Below, piece by piece: positions 18,069 through 26,297 of a DNA stretch of 64,000 nt; positions within the stretch are counted from its first letter, which is position 1, and every line of letters begins with the position of its first letter. The translations under genes were made by a program, and so were the position numbers. The notes under the pieces were generated by a model that was not told the origin of the DNA, ran no database searches, and worked only from the letters and a program-made list of their open reading frames with translations. Location: positions 56,809-120,808 of the forward strand of contig RPGQ01000004.1 in the NCBI GenBank assembly GCA_004193595.1, in the 5' to 3' direction. This DNA comes from Desulfobacteraceae bacterium Eth-SRB2. GTDB taxonomy: Bacteria > Desulfobacterota > Desulfobacteria > Desulfobacterales > UBA11574.

Positions 18069-18671
18069 TCATTTTTTTTCCAGATCTTTGATCTTGGCTT
18101 GAAGGGCTTTCATCTGACTAAGCAAGTCATTTGCATGATCCTTAAGTTGTTTCAATTCTTCTTCTCTGGATAAAGAAACGGTTTTTGAGGAATCCGGGGC
18201 AATCGATCCTGAAGCACCCATTCCAGATACCATACACCGGCCCATACCTTTGCCCTTACCCATGCCCCGGCCCATTCCGTACATACGGCCCATCCCCGAG
18301 TCTCCGCCGCCCATACCATAGTGATCCGTCACATTGGGCGATCCTTCGGGCTTAATATCGCCTCTCCTGTACCTTTCCACGGCCTCTCCGACACTCCCGG
18401 TCTGGCCCATAAATATCTCGACCCCTGTAGCGGAAAGGGTTTGTACCGCATTGGGGCCGACATTTCCGGTTATAATAGCCCCGGCCCCTTTGGAGGCAAC
18501 AAACTGTGACGACTGAATACCCGCCCCTCCTCCCAGGGCTACCCCCTCGTTGTCAAATGCCTCAAAGCTCATGTCGTCTGTGTTAACGATGACAAAATAA
18601 GCACACCGGCCAAAGCGGGGATCAATTTGTGAATCTAAATTGGTTCCACTTGAACTTACCGCAACTTTCAT
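18069..18671 (-). CDS. NifX/ORP-family metal-cluster-binding protein, copy 1
   Basis: 200 residues. Residues 1-110 are a dinitrogenase FeMo-cofactor-binding (NifX/NifB-C/ORP) domain: MKVAVSSSGTNLDSQIDPRFGRCAYFVIV, GAGAIITGNVGPNAV, GVEIFMGQTGSVGEAVERYRRG. A Met/Gly-rich linker (GMGRMYGMGRGMGKGKGMG) and a C-terminal coiled coil (EEELKQLKDHANDLLSQ) follow. ORP of Desulfovibrio has this fold and binds a Mo-Cu-S cluster. The gene is about 94% identical at protein level to the copy at 25695-26297. Upstream (18672-18780) lies a degenerate counterpart of the small gene at 26294-26419, sharing the words TTTTACGTGACGCGG and KTASRKI, which shows the duplicated unit was longer than the gene. Confidence 0.85.
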   Translation of the reverse strand: MKVAVSSSGTNLDSQIDPRFGRCAYFVIVNTDDMSFEAFDNEGVALGGGAGIQSSQFVASKGAGAIITGNVGPNAVQTLSATGVEIFMGQTGSVGEAVERYRRGDIKPEGSPNVTDHYGMGGGDSGMGRMYGMGRGMGKGKGMGRCMVSGMGASGSIAPDSSKTVSLSREEELKQLKDHANDLLSQMKALQAKIKDLEKK

Positions 18672-18942
18672 ATGTTATTCCTCCTTTAAGGATAGATTCT
18701 ATACTGGATTTTACGTGACGCGGTTTTTCCGCCATGTTTTGCACCTACTTTTTCCAAATCCTCTCTTCATGCATGAAGCCATGCGCCTGCCCGTTAAATT
18801 CCCAATTGAAAATGCTCGAATGAAGGCCTCAAAATCTGTAGGAACAAAAACATTCTCTTTAAATTGATAATTTCTTATCATGGACTGAACCATTTTGTCA
18901 TAGGCTTTTTTCTTTCATCGCTGCTACCACCTATACCGGTAA

Positions 18943-19185
18943 TTATCCACGCCTGCACACACCTCCATCGGAGCAGGGAGGAGCATCACAGCGTTCTTCA
19001 CGACCGCAACAGGTCCTGCCCGGAGAATGTTTCGATATTCCGCCTAAAAAAGAAGCAACAGACAATATCCTTTCCATCTCAGTACTTCCGCAGTTTTTGC
19101 ATGAGATATTTTCTTTCTTACCCACACCGATCAGATATTCAGCTTCAGCCCCGCATTTCTTGCATCGATATTCATAAATTGGCAT
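18943..19185 (-). CDS. FmdB-family zinc ribbon protein
   Basis: 80 residues starting MPIYEYRCKKCGAEAEYLI, the diagnostic FmdB/regulatory zinc ribbon opening, with a second pair SCKNCG at residues 30-35. The C-terminal tail is Cys-rich (RTCCGREERCDAPPCSDGGVC). FmdB was first linked to regulation of formamidase or formylmethanofuran dehydrogenase; the general role is unclear. A truncated copy of the C-terminal part survives at 21360-21515. Confidence 0.8.
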   Translation of the reverse strand: MPIYEYRCKKCGAEAEYLIGVGKKENISCKNCGSTEMERILSVASFLGGISKHSPGRTCCGREERCDAPPCSDGGVCRRG

Positions 19186-19247
19186 TTTTCCTCATTTCCC
19201 CAAAACTTACCATTACTTTTTTCCCCTGTTAGCTTACAGAACAATTA

Positions 19248-19520
19248 TCACCACAGGCGAATCATTCTTTTTCCCTCTTTAAGTTCACCCATTACTTTCT
19301 CCATATGCCGTAAGGCAGCAAGTTCCCTTTCAAGATCTGACTCTTTTATTTGAAGAATTTCTGCCAGGCTTTTTGGGTCTTGCAGTCCCTTATCCTTCAA
19401 CGTGTCGATTATCTTTTGCTGCACAGGATTTACTTCCAAACCATTTTTGTTTTTTTCAAAAGATTTTGCACTGTGTACGGCCCACGGGTCGCACATCTTT
19501 GGAGGCGAAAGTAGATCCAT
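19248..19520 (-). CDS. Small winged-helix-like protein with partial zinc ribbon
   Basis: 90 residues from the ATG at 19520. After LLSPPKMCDPWAVHSAKSF comes a winged-helix-like segment (VQQKIIDTLKDKGLQDPKSLAEILQIKESDLERELAALRHM). In-frame sequence upstream, EKDGQILCEDCY, looks like the second half of a zinc ribbon, but a stop (about 19577) precedes it and no ATG is available, so the first CxxC pair seems lost where the moaA 3' end overlaps. The protein either starts at this ATG or at a non-canonical codon upstream. Possibly a DNA-binding regulator of the block. Confidence 0.6.
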   Translation of the reverse strand: MDLLSPPKMCDPWAVHSAKSFEKNKNGLEVNPVQQKIIDTLKDKGLQDPKSLAEILQIKESDLERELAALRHMEKVMGELKEGKRMIRLW

Positions 19521-19554
19521 ATAGCAATCTTCACAAAGAATCTGGCCGTCTTTT

Positions 19555-20565
19555 TCAACCCCCGATACGGTTCATTTGAGGAACACATTTTCGAGGAAAA
19601 TACTTCAGCAGCCCGTGTTCCTTGGGTTTGTTTTTAATCGCGAACTCAATTAGTTGCAGGATATAGTCATCTTCTTTTTTCTGTCTTAGAGGTGTTTTAA
19701 GATCAATCTCCTGATCCGAAAAAAGACAGCCCCTAAGATGCCCTTCAGGGGTCAACCGCAATCGATTGCAATGATCACAAAAATGATGACTCAGGGCGCT
19801 AATCAGCCCAATCTCCCCTTGTCCCCCTTTAATTTTAAATCGTTGCGCAGGACCGTCATAGGGGTTGGGTTTCACAGGTTTCAAGTCTGCGATGGATTGG
19901 ATCAGACGAAAAATTTCATCTGCAGACACAAACCGTTCGGCACTCCACGTGTTTTGGTTGCCTACAGGCATAAGTTCAATAAAACGAATATGATAAGGCT
20001 TTTTTACGGCCAGATCGGCAAAATCCAATATTTCATCATCATTGACACCTTTTATCGCTACCACATTAATTTTAATGGGATTAAATCCAACATGTTCCGC
20101 CTCCTCAAGACCCTCCCACACCCGTTCAAAATAGTCTCTTCCTGTAATTCGAAAAAATCGCTCGGGCTTAAGAGAATCCAGACTCACATTGATCCGACAG
20201 ATACCGCAATTTTTGATGTCGGCAGCAAAACTTTTAAGCAGCACCCCGTTGGTAGTCAGACTGATTTCCTCCAGTCCTTCTATCTTACAAAGCATTTCAA
20301 GAAAATTTGTAACTTCCTTTCGTACCAGGGGTTCTCCCCCGGTGACCCTGACTTTACGAATACCTTTATAAACACAAAGCCTGACGATACGAAGCATCTC
20401 TTCATAGCTGAGTATCTCCCGATGCGGGATAAATTGCACTCCCAGTTCCGGCATACAGTAGATACATCTCAAATTACAGCGATCCGTAATAGAAAGTCGC
20501 AAGTAATTGATGACTCTGTGGTTGTTATCCAGCAATGGAAAGTCTCCGGGAATTTTGACGGACAT
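19555..20565 (-). CDS. moaA: GTP 3',8-cyclase MoaA
   Basis: 336 residues from the ATG at 20565, preferred over 20619 because MoaA normally starts shortly before its first domain; the longer form would overlap the CooT-like gene. The radical SAM cluster is C30-x3-C34-x2-C37 (RCNLRCIYC). The second cluster is in the C-terminal CDHCNRLRLTPEG and GCLF. It ends with the essential Gly-Gly (NRIGG). MoaA catalyses the first step of molybdopterin synthesis from GTP. Its position inside an ORP (Mo-Cu cluster) block is notable. A deleted remnant of this gene lies at 28272-28470. Confidence 0.93.
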   Translation of the reverse strand: MSVKIPGDFPLLDNNHRVINYLRLSITDRCNLRCIYCMPELGVQFIPHREILSYEEMLRIVRLCVYKGIRKVRVTGGEPLVRKEVTNFLEMLCKIEGLEEISLTTNGVLLKSFAADIKNCGICRINVSLDSLKPERFFRITGRDYFERVWEGLEEAEHVGFNPIKINVVAIKGVNDDEILDFADLAVKKPYHIRFIELMPVGNQNTWSAERFVSADEIFRLIQSIADLKPVKPNPYDGPAQRFKIKGGQGEIGLISALSHHFCDHCNRLRLTPEGHLRGCLFSDQEIDLKTPLRQKKEDDYILQLIEFAIKNKPKEHGLLKYFPRKCVPQMNRIGG

Positions 20566-20587
20566 GATCCGTATTATCAGAAAAGGA

Positions 20588-20788
20588 TCAATTCGGCTTG
20601 TCTTTTTCAAGCATGACAAATTGGCCGTCTAAAAGGTCGATGGTTTGAATACTACCCTCTATGAACCTCTTTTCCCCGAACAAATTGATAAACCAAAAGC
20701 CCTGGCCCTCGGCCTCTATGCGAGCTACGTCTTTCATAATTTGATTTTGCTTATTCCCCGAACTCATATACACGGTGCTCAAGCACAT
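20588..20788 (-). CDS. CooT-family nickel-binding protein, copy 1
   Basis: 66 residues with the family pattern: MCLSTVY at the N-terminus (Cys2 is the Ni ligand in CooT), MKDVARIEAEGQGFWF, LFGEKRFIEGSIQTIDLLDGQFVML. CooT of Rhodospirillum binds Ni(II) for CO dehydrogenase maturation; relatives occur widely in anaerobes without CODH nearby. A TTAGGAGAAGAAC site precedes the ATG. It lies directly ahead of moaA, and the same cooT-moaA order recurs as a decayed copy at 28.3-28.7 kb. Confidence 0.78.
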   Translation of the reverse strand: MCLSTVYMSSGNKQNQIMKDVARIEAEGQGFWFINLFGEKRFIEGSIQTIDLLDGQFVMLEKDKPN

Positions 20789-20809
20789 GTTCTTCTCCTA
20801 ATTTGTATC

Positions 20810-20947
20810 TCAGTTTTCTGCCAGCAGATCATCTATGACTTTCCCTACCGCATGAATTGGCTTCCCGTGGGTAAGTTGCCGGATGTAGAGAAGAGCGTTT
20901 ATTACACCCGCATTAATCAACAGATTCAATGTATAGAGATCTCGTCT
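20810..20947 (-). other. Open frame without a clear start between dnaJ-like and cooT-like genes
   Basis: 45 codons ending at 20810 read RRDLYTLNLLINAGVINALL, then YIRQLTHGKPIHAVGKVIDD and LLAEN. The segment is hydrophobic, then amphipathic, and strongly protein-like. It follows an in-frame TGA (20948-20950) and has no ATG; only a TTG (codon 7) could start it. It may be a small protein with an unusual start, or the separated C-terminus of the upstream J-domain protein after a frameshift. Confidence 0.4.
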
Positions 20948-20966
20948 TCAGGTCACGGTGCAAAAT

Positions 20967-21338
20967 TCATCTTTTCCATCTTCCGCACATACCTTTGCCC
21001 AAACCTCTCCTCCTGCAACCCCCGGTCCTCTTTGCATTAAAACCCATTTGAGAAAACTTCCGAAGTACGGAGATAAAATCGTCATCCATACCTTCTTCGT
21101 AAAACATATAATTTTCGAAAGGATCTCGATATTGAAGGTCATAACGCCTTCTTTTTTCCTCATTTCCCAGAATCTGATAGGCCGCATTGATCTCCTTCAG
21201 GCGTTCTTCGCTCTCAGGATTGCCCCCATTTCTGTCGGGATGATATTGCATTGCCAGTTTGCGATAGACTTTCTTGATCTCCTCTGCCGATGAATCGGGG
21301 CTAAGCCCGAGAGTATTGTAATAATTCATGGTCACCAA
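20967..21338 (-). CDS. Short J-domain (DnaJ-like) protein
   Basis: 123 residues. A complete J domain occupies residues about 4-70: NYYNTLGLSPDSSAEEIKKVYRKLAMQYHPDRNG, with the HPD triad, and NAAYQILGNEEKRRRYD. The tail has two Cys and is Arg/Gly-rich (GGCRRRGLGKGMCGRWKR). J-proteins stimulate DnaK; dedicated ones serve Fe-S or metal-cluster transfer (the HscB paradigm), which would fit beside MinD-ferredoxin and NifU-type genes. AGGAGG is 8 bp before a TTG at 21338; an ATG at 21329 is the alternative start. Confidence 0.8.
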   Translation of the reverse strand: MVTMNYYNTLGLSPDSSAEEIKKVYRKLAMQYHPDRNGGNPESEERLKEINAAYQILGNEEKRRRYDLQYRDPFENYMFYEEGMDDDFISVLRKFSQMGFNAKRTGGCRRRGLGKGMCGRWKR

Positions 21339-21359
21339 CGTTTTTACCTCCTATCATGG

Positions 21360-21515
21360 CGCTTATCCACGCCTACATGTGCCTCCATCAGAGCAGGGAG
21401 GAGTCTTGCAGCGCGCTCTCCATAATCGCAGCAGATCCTGCCCGGAGCATGTTCCGATATTCTACCCATAAAGGAAGCAACGTATAATATCCTTTCCATT
21501 TCCACGCGTTACGGA
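21360..21515 (-). pseudogene. Fragment of a second FmdB-type zinc ribbon gene
   Basis: The reverse strand matches the 3' half of the fmdB-like gene at 18943-19100: shared words include ATCAGAGCAGGGAGGAG versus ATCGGAGCAGGGAGGAG and TCCTGCCCGGAGNATGTT. The 5' half with the first CxxC is missing and there is no intact frame. It sits in the gap between the MinD-type ATPase and the J-protein and is a relic of block duplication. Confidence 0.65.
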
Positions 21516-21531
21516 AAATATCTTTACTGGT

Positions 21532-22398
21532 TCATAACTCAAGACGTTGTGCCAGATTTTCCCATATGTTTTTGACCGCCTCACAACCTTCAGAACTTCC
21601 GTCAAATTCCACAATGGTTTTTCCCTGAACCATTGCCCGCGTGAAGGCAGGATCAAAAGGAACCCTTCCCATCACTTTTATGTTTCTTTGTTTTGCAAAG
21701 GCCTCGATGGCTTCTCCTTCATCAGGATTGAGATCAAACTTATTGATACACACCATGGCAGGAATCTTGAAAAAAGCGGCCAGCTCGGCCACACGTTCCA
21801 TATCATGCCTGCCGGAAACGGTGGGCTCGGTGACAATAAGCACAGCCGTAGCCCCTCCCAGGGACGCGATGACCGGACAACCGATTCCGGGAGGGCCATC
21901 CGTAAGAAGTAAATCCATATGTCTTTCCTCGGCAAGCTTTTTGCCCTCCTGGCGGATAAGGACCACCAGCTTGCCGGAATTATCTTCCGCAATACCAAGC
22001 CGGGCATGGGCCATGGGACCGAAACGGGTCTCGGAAAGATACCACTCTCCGCAGGTATTCAGGGGAAAGTCGATGGCTTGCTCAGGACAAAAATAATAGC
22101 AGACACCACAGCCCTCACATTCAATGGAATCCACCACAAAATCGTCGCTAATGGCATCCCACCGGCACAAATCCCTGCACAGGCCGCACTGGTTGCATTT
22201 TTCCTGATTTATGATTGCCGTATGTCCGGATTCAAAATCATGATGTTCTTTGATCTCAGGGTCCACGATAAGGTGAAGGTCAGCCGCATCCACGTCCGCA
22301 TCACAAAGAACCTTGTTTTTGGCCAGTGAGGCAAATGCTGCAATAATACTGGTCTTTCCTGTCCCGCCCTTACCACTTATAATGACGATCTCTTTCAT
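21532..22398 (-). CDS. MinD/ParA-type ATPase with inserted 2x[4Fe-4S] ferredoxin domain (Orp3/4-like), 1
   Basis: 288 residues. Walker A with deviant Lys (SGKGGTGKTS, residues 8-17), then a bacterial ferredoxin insert with Cys 68, 71, 74, 78 and 94, 97, 100, 104 (CNQCGLCRDLC and CEGCGVCYYFC), then the ParA core (LLLTDGPPGIGCPVIASLGG, IVTEPTVSGRHD, CINKFD). In Desulfovibrio two such ATPases belong to the orange-protein complex. It is the second of a tandem pair, 15 bp after the other. The likely role is ATP-dependent metal-cluster handling or positioning of the complex; this is inferred. Confidence 0.88.
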   Translation of the reverse strand: MKEIVIISGKGGTGKTSIIAAFASLAKNKVLCDADVDAADLHLIVDPEIKEHHDFESGHTAIINQEKCNQCGLCRDLCRWDAISDDFVVDSIECEGCGVCYYFCPEQAIDFPLNTCGEWYLSETRFGPMAHARLGIAEDNSGKLVVLIRQEGKKLAEERHMDLLLTDGPPGIGCPVIASLGGATAVLIVTEPTVSGRHDMERVAELAAFFKIPAMVCINKFDLNPDEGEAIEAFAKQRNIKVMGRVPFDPAFTRAMVQGKTIVEFDGSSEGCEAVKNIWENLAQRLEL

Positions 22399-22413
22399 TA
22401 ATATTGCTCCTTT

Positions 22414-23250
22414 TCACCCTGCGATTTTCTCAATATTATGATATAATTGCACAAATTTTTCTTTCCATTCGGGCATCACCTCTACGACCATATCTCCCCT
22501 TGCGTAGGTTTCTGCAATCCGTCGATCAAAGGGAATTTCCATCAAAATGGGCACATCCTCTTTTTTAGCATATTGGGTTACCTGATCATTGCCCATGTCT
22601 GACCGGTTGATGACCAGACCGCATGGAATTCCTAAGATTTTAACGGCCCCCACAGCCAACTTCAAATCATGCAAACCGAAGGGCGTGGGTTCTGTGACCA
22701 GCAAAACAAAATCTGCGCCTTTCATGGAGGCAATCACAGGACATGAGGTCCCGGGAGGTGCATCGATAATGGTCAATATGTCAGACCGGGTATATTCCCG
22801 AACTTTTTTGATTAGAGGGGGTGACATGGCCTCGCCAACCCTCAATTTCCCATGGACAAATTCAAGCCCGTTTCTATATCCCTTCTCGATTATGCCTAAT
22901 TCCCGGCCTGTTTCAGTGATAGCCTTTTCAGGGCAAACCTCTATGCACCCGCCGCAACTATGACAGAGTTCATGAAACGGCAGGACCATATCACCGATCA
23001 CGACAATGGCCTTGAACTGGCATATTTCCCCGCATTTTCCACATAGGTTGCATTTCTCCATATCCACTTCGGGAACAGGGGTGTTGATCGTTTTGACCTC
23101 TTCAATGGTAGGCCGAATAAAGAGATGAGCGTTAGGTTCTTCGACATCACAGTCCAGTAGCTGAACATCGGATCCAAGAGAAACGGCCAGGTTAGTGGCC
23201 ACAGTCGTCTTTCCTGTTCCCCCTTTTCCACTTGCTATACTGATAATCAT
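22414..23250 (-). CDS. MinD/ParA-type ATPase with inserted 2x[4Fe-4S] ferredoxin domain (Orp3/4-like), 2
   Basis: 278 residues, paralogous to the downstream neighbour. Walker A ASGKGGTGKTT at residues 6-16; ferredoxin Cys 67, 70, 73, 77 and 96, 99, 102, 106 (CNLCGKCGEIC and CHSCGGCIEVC); the TIIDAPPGTSCPVIASMKGAD and VTEPTPFGLHDL motifs of the ParA fold. A clear AAGGAG site precedes the ATG. Tandem pairs of this type are characteristic of anaerobe ORP loci; the two probably form a heterodimer. It follows the Mrp-ORP fusion by 114 bp. Confidence 0.88.
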   Translation of the reverse strand: MIISIASGKGGTGKTTVATNLAVSLGSDVQLLDCDVEEPNAHLFIRPTIEEVKTINTPVPEVDMEKCNLCGKCGEICQFKAIVVIGDMVLPFHELCHSCGGCIEVCPEKAITETGRELGIIEKGYRNGLEFVHGKLRVGEAMSPPLIKKVREYTRSDILTIIDAPPGTSCPVIASMKGADFVLLVTEPTPFGLHDLKLAVGAVKILGIPCGLVINRSDMGNDQVTQYAKKEDVPILMEIPFDRRIAETYARGDMVVEVMPEWKEKFVQLYHNIEKIAG

Positions 23251-23364
23251 TATTTACTCCTTGCGATTAATAAGTCGCTACGCATTTTCCAAACAAAAGC
23301 TTAAAAAATGTATATTTAACATCAAACCAAGTTATTACATAAATCCGAGATAAACCTTTCTGTT

Positions 23365-24615
23365 TTAATGGTCACAAAGATTTTCACCCAACACCAGTGT
23401 ATTCGAAAGATACTGGTTTGCCAGAGATTCCGGGGAATCCATCGGAGCACCGGTAATTACTTCAATCCCATTTTCCCTCAAAAGTTGCTGCGCCCGTTCT
23501 CCCATTCCGCCGACAATAGCCACATCAGCCCCCTGCTCATTGAGCCACTGAGGCAACACTCCGGGTTCATGGGTAGGGGGAATAAGCATCTTGGTTTCTT
23601 TTATTTTTCCGTTTTGAGTTTCTATGAATGCAAAATGTTCACAATGTCCAAAATGAGCCGAGAGTTTTCCCCCGGACACTGGAACAACAAGTACTTTTGT
23701 ACCTGCCGAATCTTTTTTTATGTCTGGCAATTCATTTTTCTTTTGTGATTCAGGAACAGAGTCTGTAAAAGCCTCTGTTATTTTCACAATTTGGTCAACG
23801 ATCTTATTGAACTCCTGTGTGATTGAGAGTTCCTGGTTATCCAGAAGGCTCAAATCTCCCTCATCACCCCTCTTTACAATCTCCGGTTCCATGGGCAGGG
23901 TTCCTAAAAGCCTTAAGTTTTCTTTTTTTGCGGTTAACATACCACCTTGTGTCTTGAAAATATCTATTATTTTTCCGCAATACGGGCATTTCAGGCCGCT
24001 CATGTTCTCCACCAGACCCAAAATCTCCATTTTTACTTGACGGCAGAAATTGATGGATTTTCTGACATCCGCCAGTGAAACTTCCTGAGGGGTGGTAACA
24101 ATCAAGGCCTTTGCATCCGGTATGGTCTGGGCCACGGTCAAGGGTTCATCACCCGTGCCCGGGGGAGAATCAATAATCATATAATCAAGATCCATCCACT
24201 CAATATCAGAAATAAACTGTCTGATAACACCGCCTTTCAAAGGACCCCTCCATATGGTCGCTGCATCTTTGTCTCCCATAAGGACTTCAATTGAAATGAC
24301 TTCCATATTTGGAAGATATTTGACCGGATGGGCTTTTCCCTTTATATGACCCGGCCCGACAGTTCCCTTGAGACCCAGTATGCGCGGTATACTGGGCCCA
24401 TGAAGATCCACGTCCATAAGACCTACGGTGAAACCTTTTTTGGAAAGTGCTGCGGACAGGTAAGCGGCAACACTACTTTTACCCACGCCGCCTTTTCCAC
24501 TCATAACCAGGATTTTATTCTTAATATGTTGCAACCGTTCTTTAATTTCCTTTTTTTGCACTTCCATCTGATCTTTCCGCTCTTTGCTGTCAGCGGTTTG
24601 CTTTTTCTTATGCAT
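23365..24615 (-). CDS. MrpORP: Mrp-type Fe-S carrier ATPase fused to an ORP/NifX domain
   Basis: 416 residues. Residues about 30-290 are Mrp/NBP35: VMSGKGGVGKSS (39-48), MDVDLHGPS, DSPPGTGDEPL, and the C210-x2-C213 cluster-binding pair (LKCPYCGK). Residues 306-416 are a NifX/ORP domain (VVPVSGGKLSAHFGHCEHFAFIE, VAIVGGMGERAQQLL) ending LCDH. Mrp and ORP are separate genes in D. vulgaris but fused in other Desulfovibrio, where the fusion binds a Mo-Cu-S cluster and Fe-S clusters. It is the central gene of the block. Confidence 0.92.
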   Translation of the reverse strand: MHKKKQTADSKERKDQMEVQKKEIKERLQHIKNKILVMSGKGGVGKSSVAAYLSAALSKKGFTVGLMDVDLHGPSIPRILGLKGTVGPGHIKGKAHPVKYLPNMEVISIEVLMGDKDAATIWRGPLKGGVIRQFISDIEWMDLDYMIIDSPPGTGDEPLTVAQTIPDAKALIVTTPQEVSLADVRKSINFCRQVKMEILGLVENMSGLKCPYCGKIIDIFKTQGGMLTAKKENLRLLGTLPMEPEIVKRGDEGDLSLLDNQELSITQEFNKIVDQIVKITEAFTDSVPESQKKNELPDIKKDSAGTKVLVVPVSGGKLSAHFGHCEHFAFIETQNGKIKETKMLIPPTHEPGVLPQWLNEQGADVAIVGGMGERAQQLLRENGIEVITGAPMDSPESLANQYLSNTLVLGENLCDH

Positions 24616-24714
24616 TTTTAGTCATTTTCTCCTTTTATTCGTTACATACCATCCGGTATTTTTAAAAATTCTGTGCCAGAGGACCAGGATTTCAATGTAG
24701 AATTAAAATAAAAT

Positions 24715-25680
24715 TTATGCGCTTTTGGAGGCTTTGTCTTTTTCTTTTCTGTTAACCGCCAAATAATAGACAGCCCTTTTTTTGAATTCGGAACGGATTT
24801 GTCCCGTTCGCATGAGCTTCCCAAGATATTTGGACACCTCATTGAGATGCATATCGAAAACATCCGCAATTTGATCCGCGGTACACGGTCGACGCTGTAG
24901 CATTGAAAAAATCATTTCCTGGTTCGCCCGTACATGGTTTCCACGCTTGGCCTTGAACTCCGCAATAACTTCTGCGGTCGGATGAAACAAATCGGTCAGG
25001 GTTTCCATGCGTTTTTCGGAAAGGGGCGTTGCATAATCCTCGGACGGTGGACGTACCGCCGTGTTGAGCTGAATCCGATCCGGGCCTATTTCTTTTGCAA
25101 GATCGGCGATTTTCCGAACATTGGCAGGGATTGAGTTTATCCCTGCTATTAAAAAAACTTCCATCCATAGCTGACCCTTAAATTGTGCACGAAAGTCCTT
25201 TTGTCCTTCAATCAAACCATCAAACCGCAATTGTGGATGTGGACGGTTTACCCATCCATAAGAAAGCTGGTCCCAGGCACTCAGAGAAACTTTCACTACG
25301 TTTGCACAAGCAGCGGCATCACGGACTTCCGGCAGGTGTAGCATTGTGCCGTTGGACAGAATCACCACAGGAATTTTGCTGTTTGCACGGATGAACTCGA
25401 GCACTTCTCCGAAGCGGGAGTGAAGCGTTGGTTCTCCGGAACCGGAAAGGGTAATGTAGTCCGCCCTGCCATCTTTATTTAACCAATCTTTGAGTTCGGA
25501 TAACACAATGTCTGTTGGAACATACTCTTTCCGGGCGGTTGTCTTTTCTGTGGTGCGCCCTAACTGGCAAAAAATGCAATCCAGAGAGCATGTCTTGTGA
25601 GGGGTTAGATCAACGCCCAGTGACCGTCCAAACCGCCGTGATGGTACGGGACCAAATAAGTAACGATATTTTTTCTCCAT
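24715..25680 (-). CDS. Radical SAM protein with C-terminal winged helix
   Basis: 321 residues. The cluster motif C-x3-C-x2-C appears in TCSLDCIFCQLG near residues 31-39, after YLFGPVPSRRFGRSLGVDL, the opening of the COG0731-like radical SAM family. GSGEPTLH and a SAM-binding LSNGT follow. The last ~70 residues form a winged-helix-like region (RPCTADQIADVFDMHLNEVSKYLGKLMRTG). The substrate is unknown; close relatives often neighbour NifX/ORP-type genes. It lies 14 bp after the second NifX-like gene, in the same operon. Confidence 0.82.
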   Translation of the reverse strand: MEKKYRYLFGPVPSRRFGRSLGVDLTPHKTCSLDCIFCQLGRTTEKTTARKEYVPTDIVLSELKDWLNKDGRADYITLSGSGEPTLHSRFGEVLEFIRANSKIPVVILSNGTMLHLPEVRDAAACANVVKVSLSAWDQLSYGWVNRPHPQLRFDGLIEGQKDFRAQFKGQLWMEVFLIAGINSIPANVRKIADLAKEIGPDRIQLNTAVRPPSEDYATPLSEKRMETLTDLFHPTAEVIAEFKAKRGNHVRANQEMIFSMLQRRPCTADQIADVFDMHLNEVSKYLGKLMRTGQIRSEFKKRAVYYLAVNRKEKDKASKSA

Positions 25681-25694
25681 GATTTTTCGAGCAC

Positions 25695-26297
25695 CTATTT
25701 TTCTTCCAGATCTTTGATTCTGGCTTGAAGGGTTTGCATCTGACTAAGCAAGTCATTTGCATGATCCTTGAGTTGTTTCAATTCTTCTTCTCTGGATAAA
25801 GAAACGGTTTTTGAGGAATCCGGGACAATCGATCCGGAAGCACCCATTCCAGATGTCATACAGCGACCCATACCTTTGCCCTTACCCATACCCCGTCCCA
25901 TTCCATACATACGGCCCATCCCCGAGGTTCCGCCGCTCATACCATAGTGATCCGTCACATTGGGCGATCCTTCGGGCTTAATATTGCCTCTCCTGTACCT
26001 TTCCACGGCCTCTCCGACACTCCCGGTCTGGCCCATAAATATCTCCACCCCTGTAGCGGAAAGAGTTTGTACCGCATTGGGGCCAATATTTCCGGTTATA
26101 ATAGCCCCGGCCCCTTTGGAGGCCACAAACTGTGACGACTGAATACCCGCCCCTCCTCCCAGGGCTACCCCCTCGTTGTCAAATGCCTCAAAGCTCATGT
26201 CGTCTGTGTTAACGATGACAAAATAAGCACACCGGCCAAAGCGGGGATCAATTTGTGAATCTAAATTGGTTCCACTTGAACTTACCGCAACTTTCAT
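25695..26297 (-). CDS. NifX/ORP-family metal-cluster-binding protein, copy 2
   Basis: 200 residues from the ATG at 26297, chosen for the GGAGGAATCAAAT site; an upstream in-frame ATG at 26312 overlaps that site. It differs from the copy at 18069-18671 at only about 11 positions, mostly in the Gly/Met linker and coiled-coil tail. The domain layout is the same: NifX/ORP domain, GMGRMYGMGRGMGKG linker, C-terminal coiled coil. The duplication is recent or homogenised by gene conversion. Its start overlaps the stop of a 41-codon frame (26294-26419). Confidence 0.85.
   Translation of the reverse strand: MKVAVSSSGTNLDSQIDPRFGRCAYFVIVNTDDMSFEAFDNEGVALGGGAGIQSSQFVASKGAGAIITGNIGPNAVQTLSATGVEIFMGQTGSVGEAVERYRRGNIKPEGSPNVTDHYGMSGGTSGMGRMYGMGRGMGKGKGMGRCMTSGMGASGSIVPDSSKTVSLSREEELKQLKDHANDLLSQMQTLQARIKDLEEK

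Noticed and set aside
18711..18893. 60-codon frame upstream of NifX copy 1
   Set aside because: No ribosome-binding site. Part of its DNA corresponds, in another frame, to the small gene before NifX copy 2, so it is more likely a degenerate remnant.
24616..24714. Sigma-54 promoter before the Mrp-ORP gene
   Set aside because: TGGCAC is present on the coding strand but the -12 box reads TTTTA without the GC.
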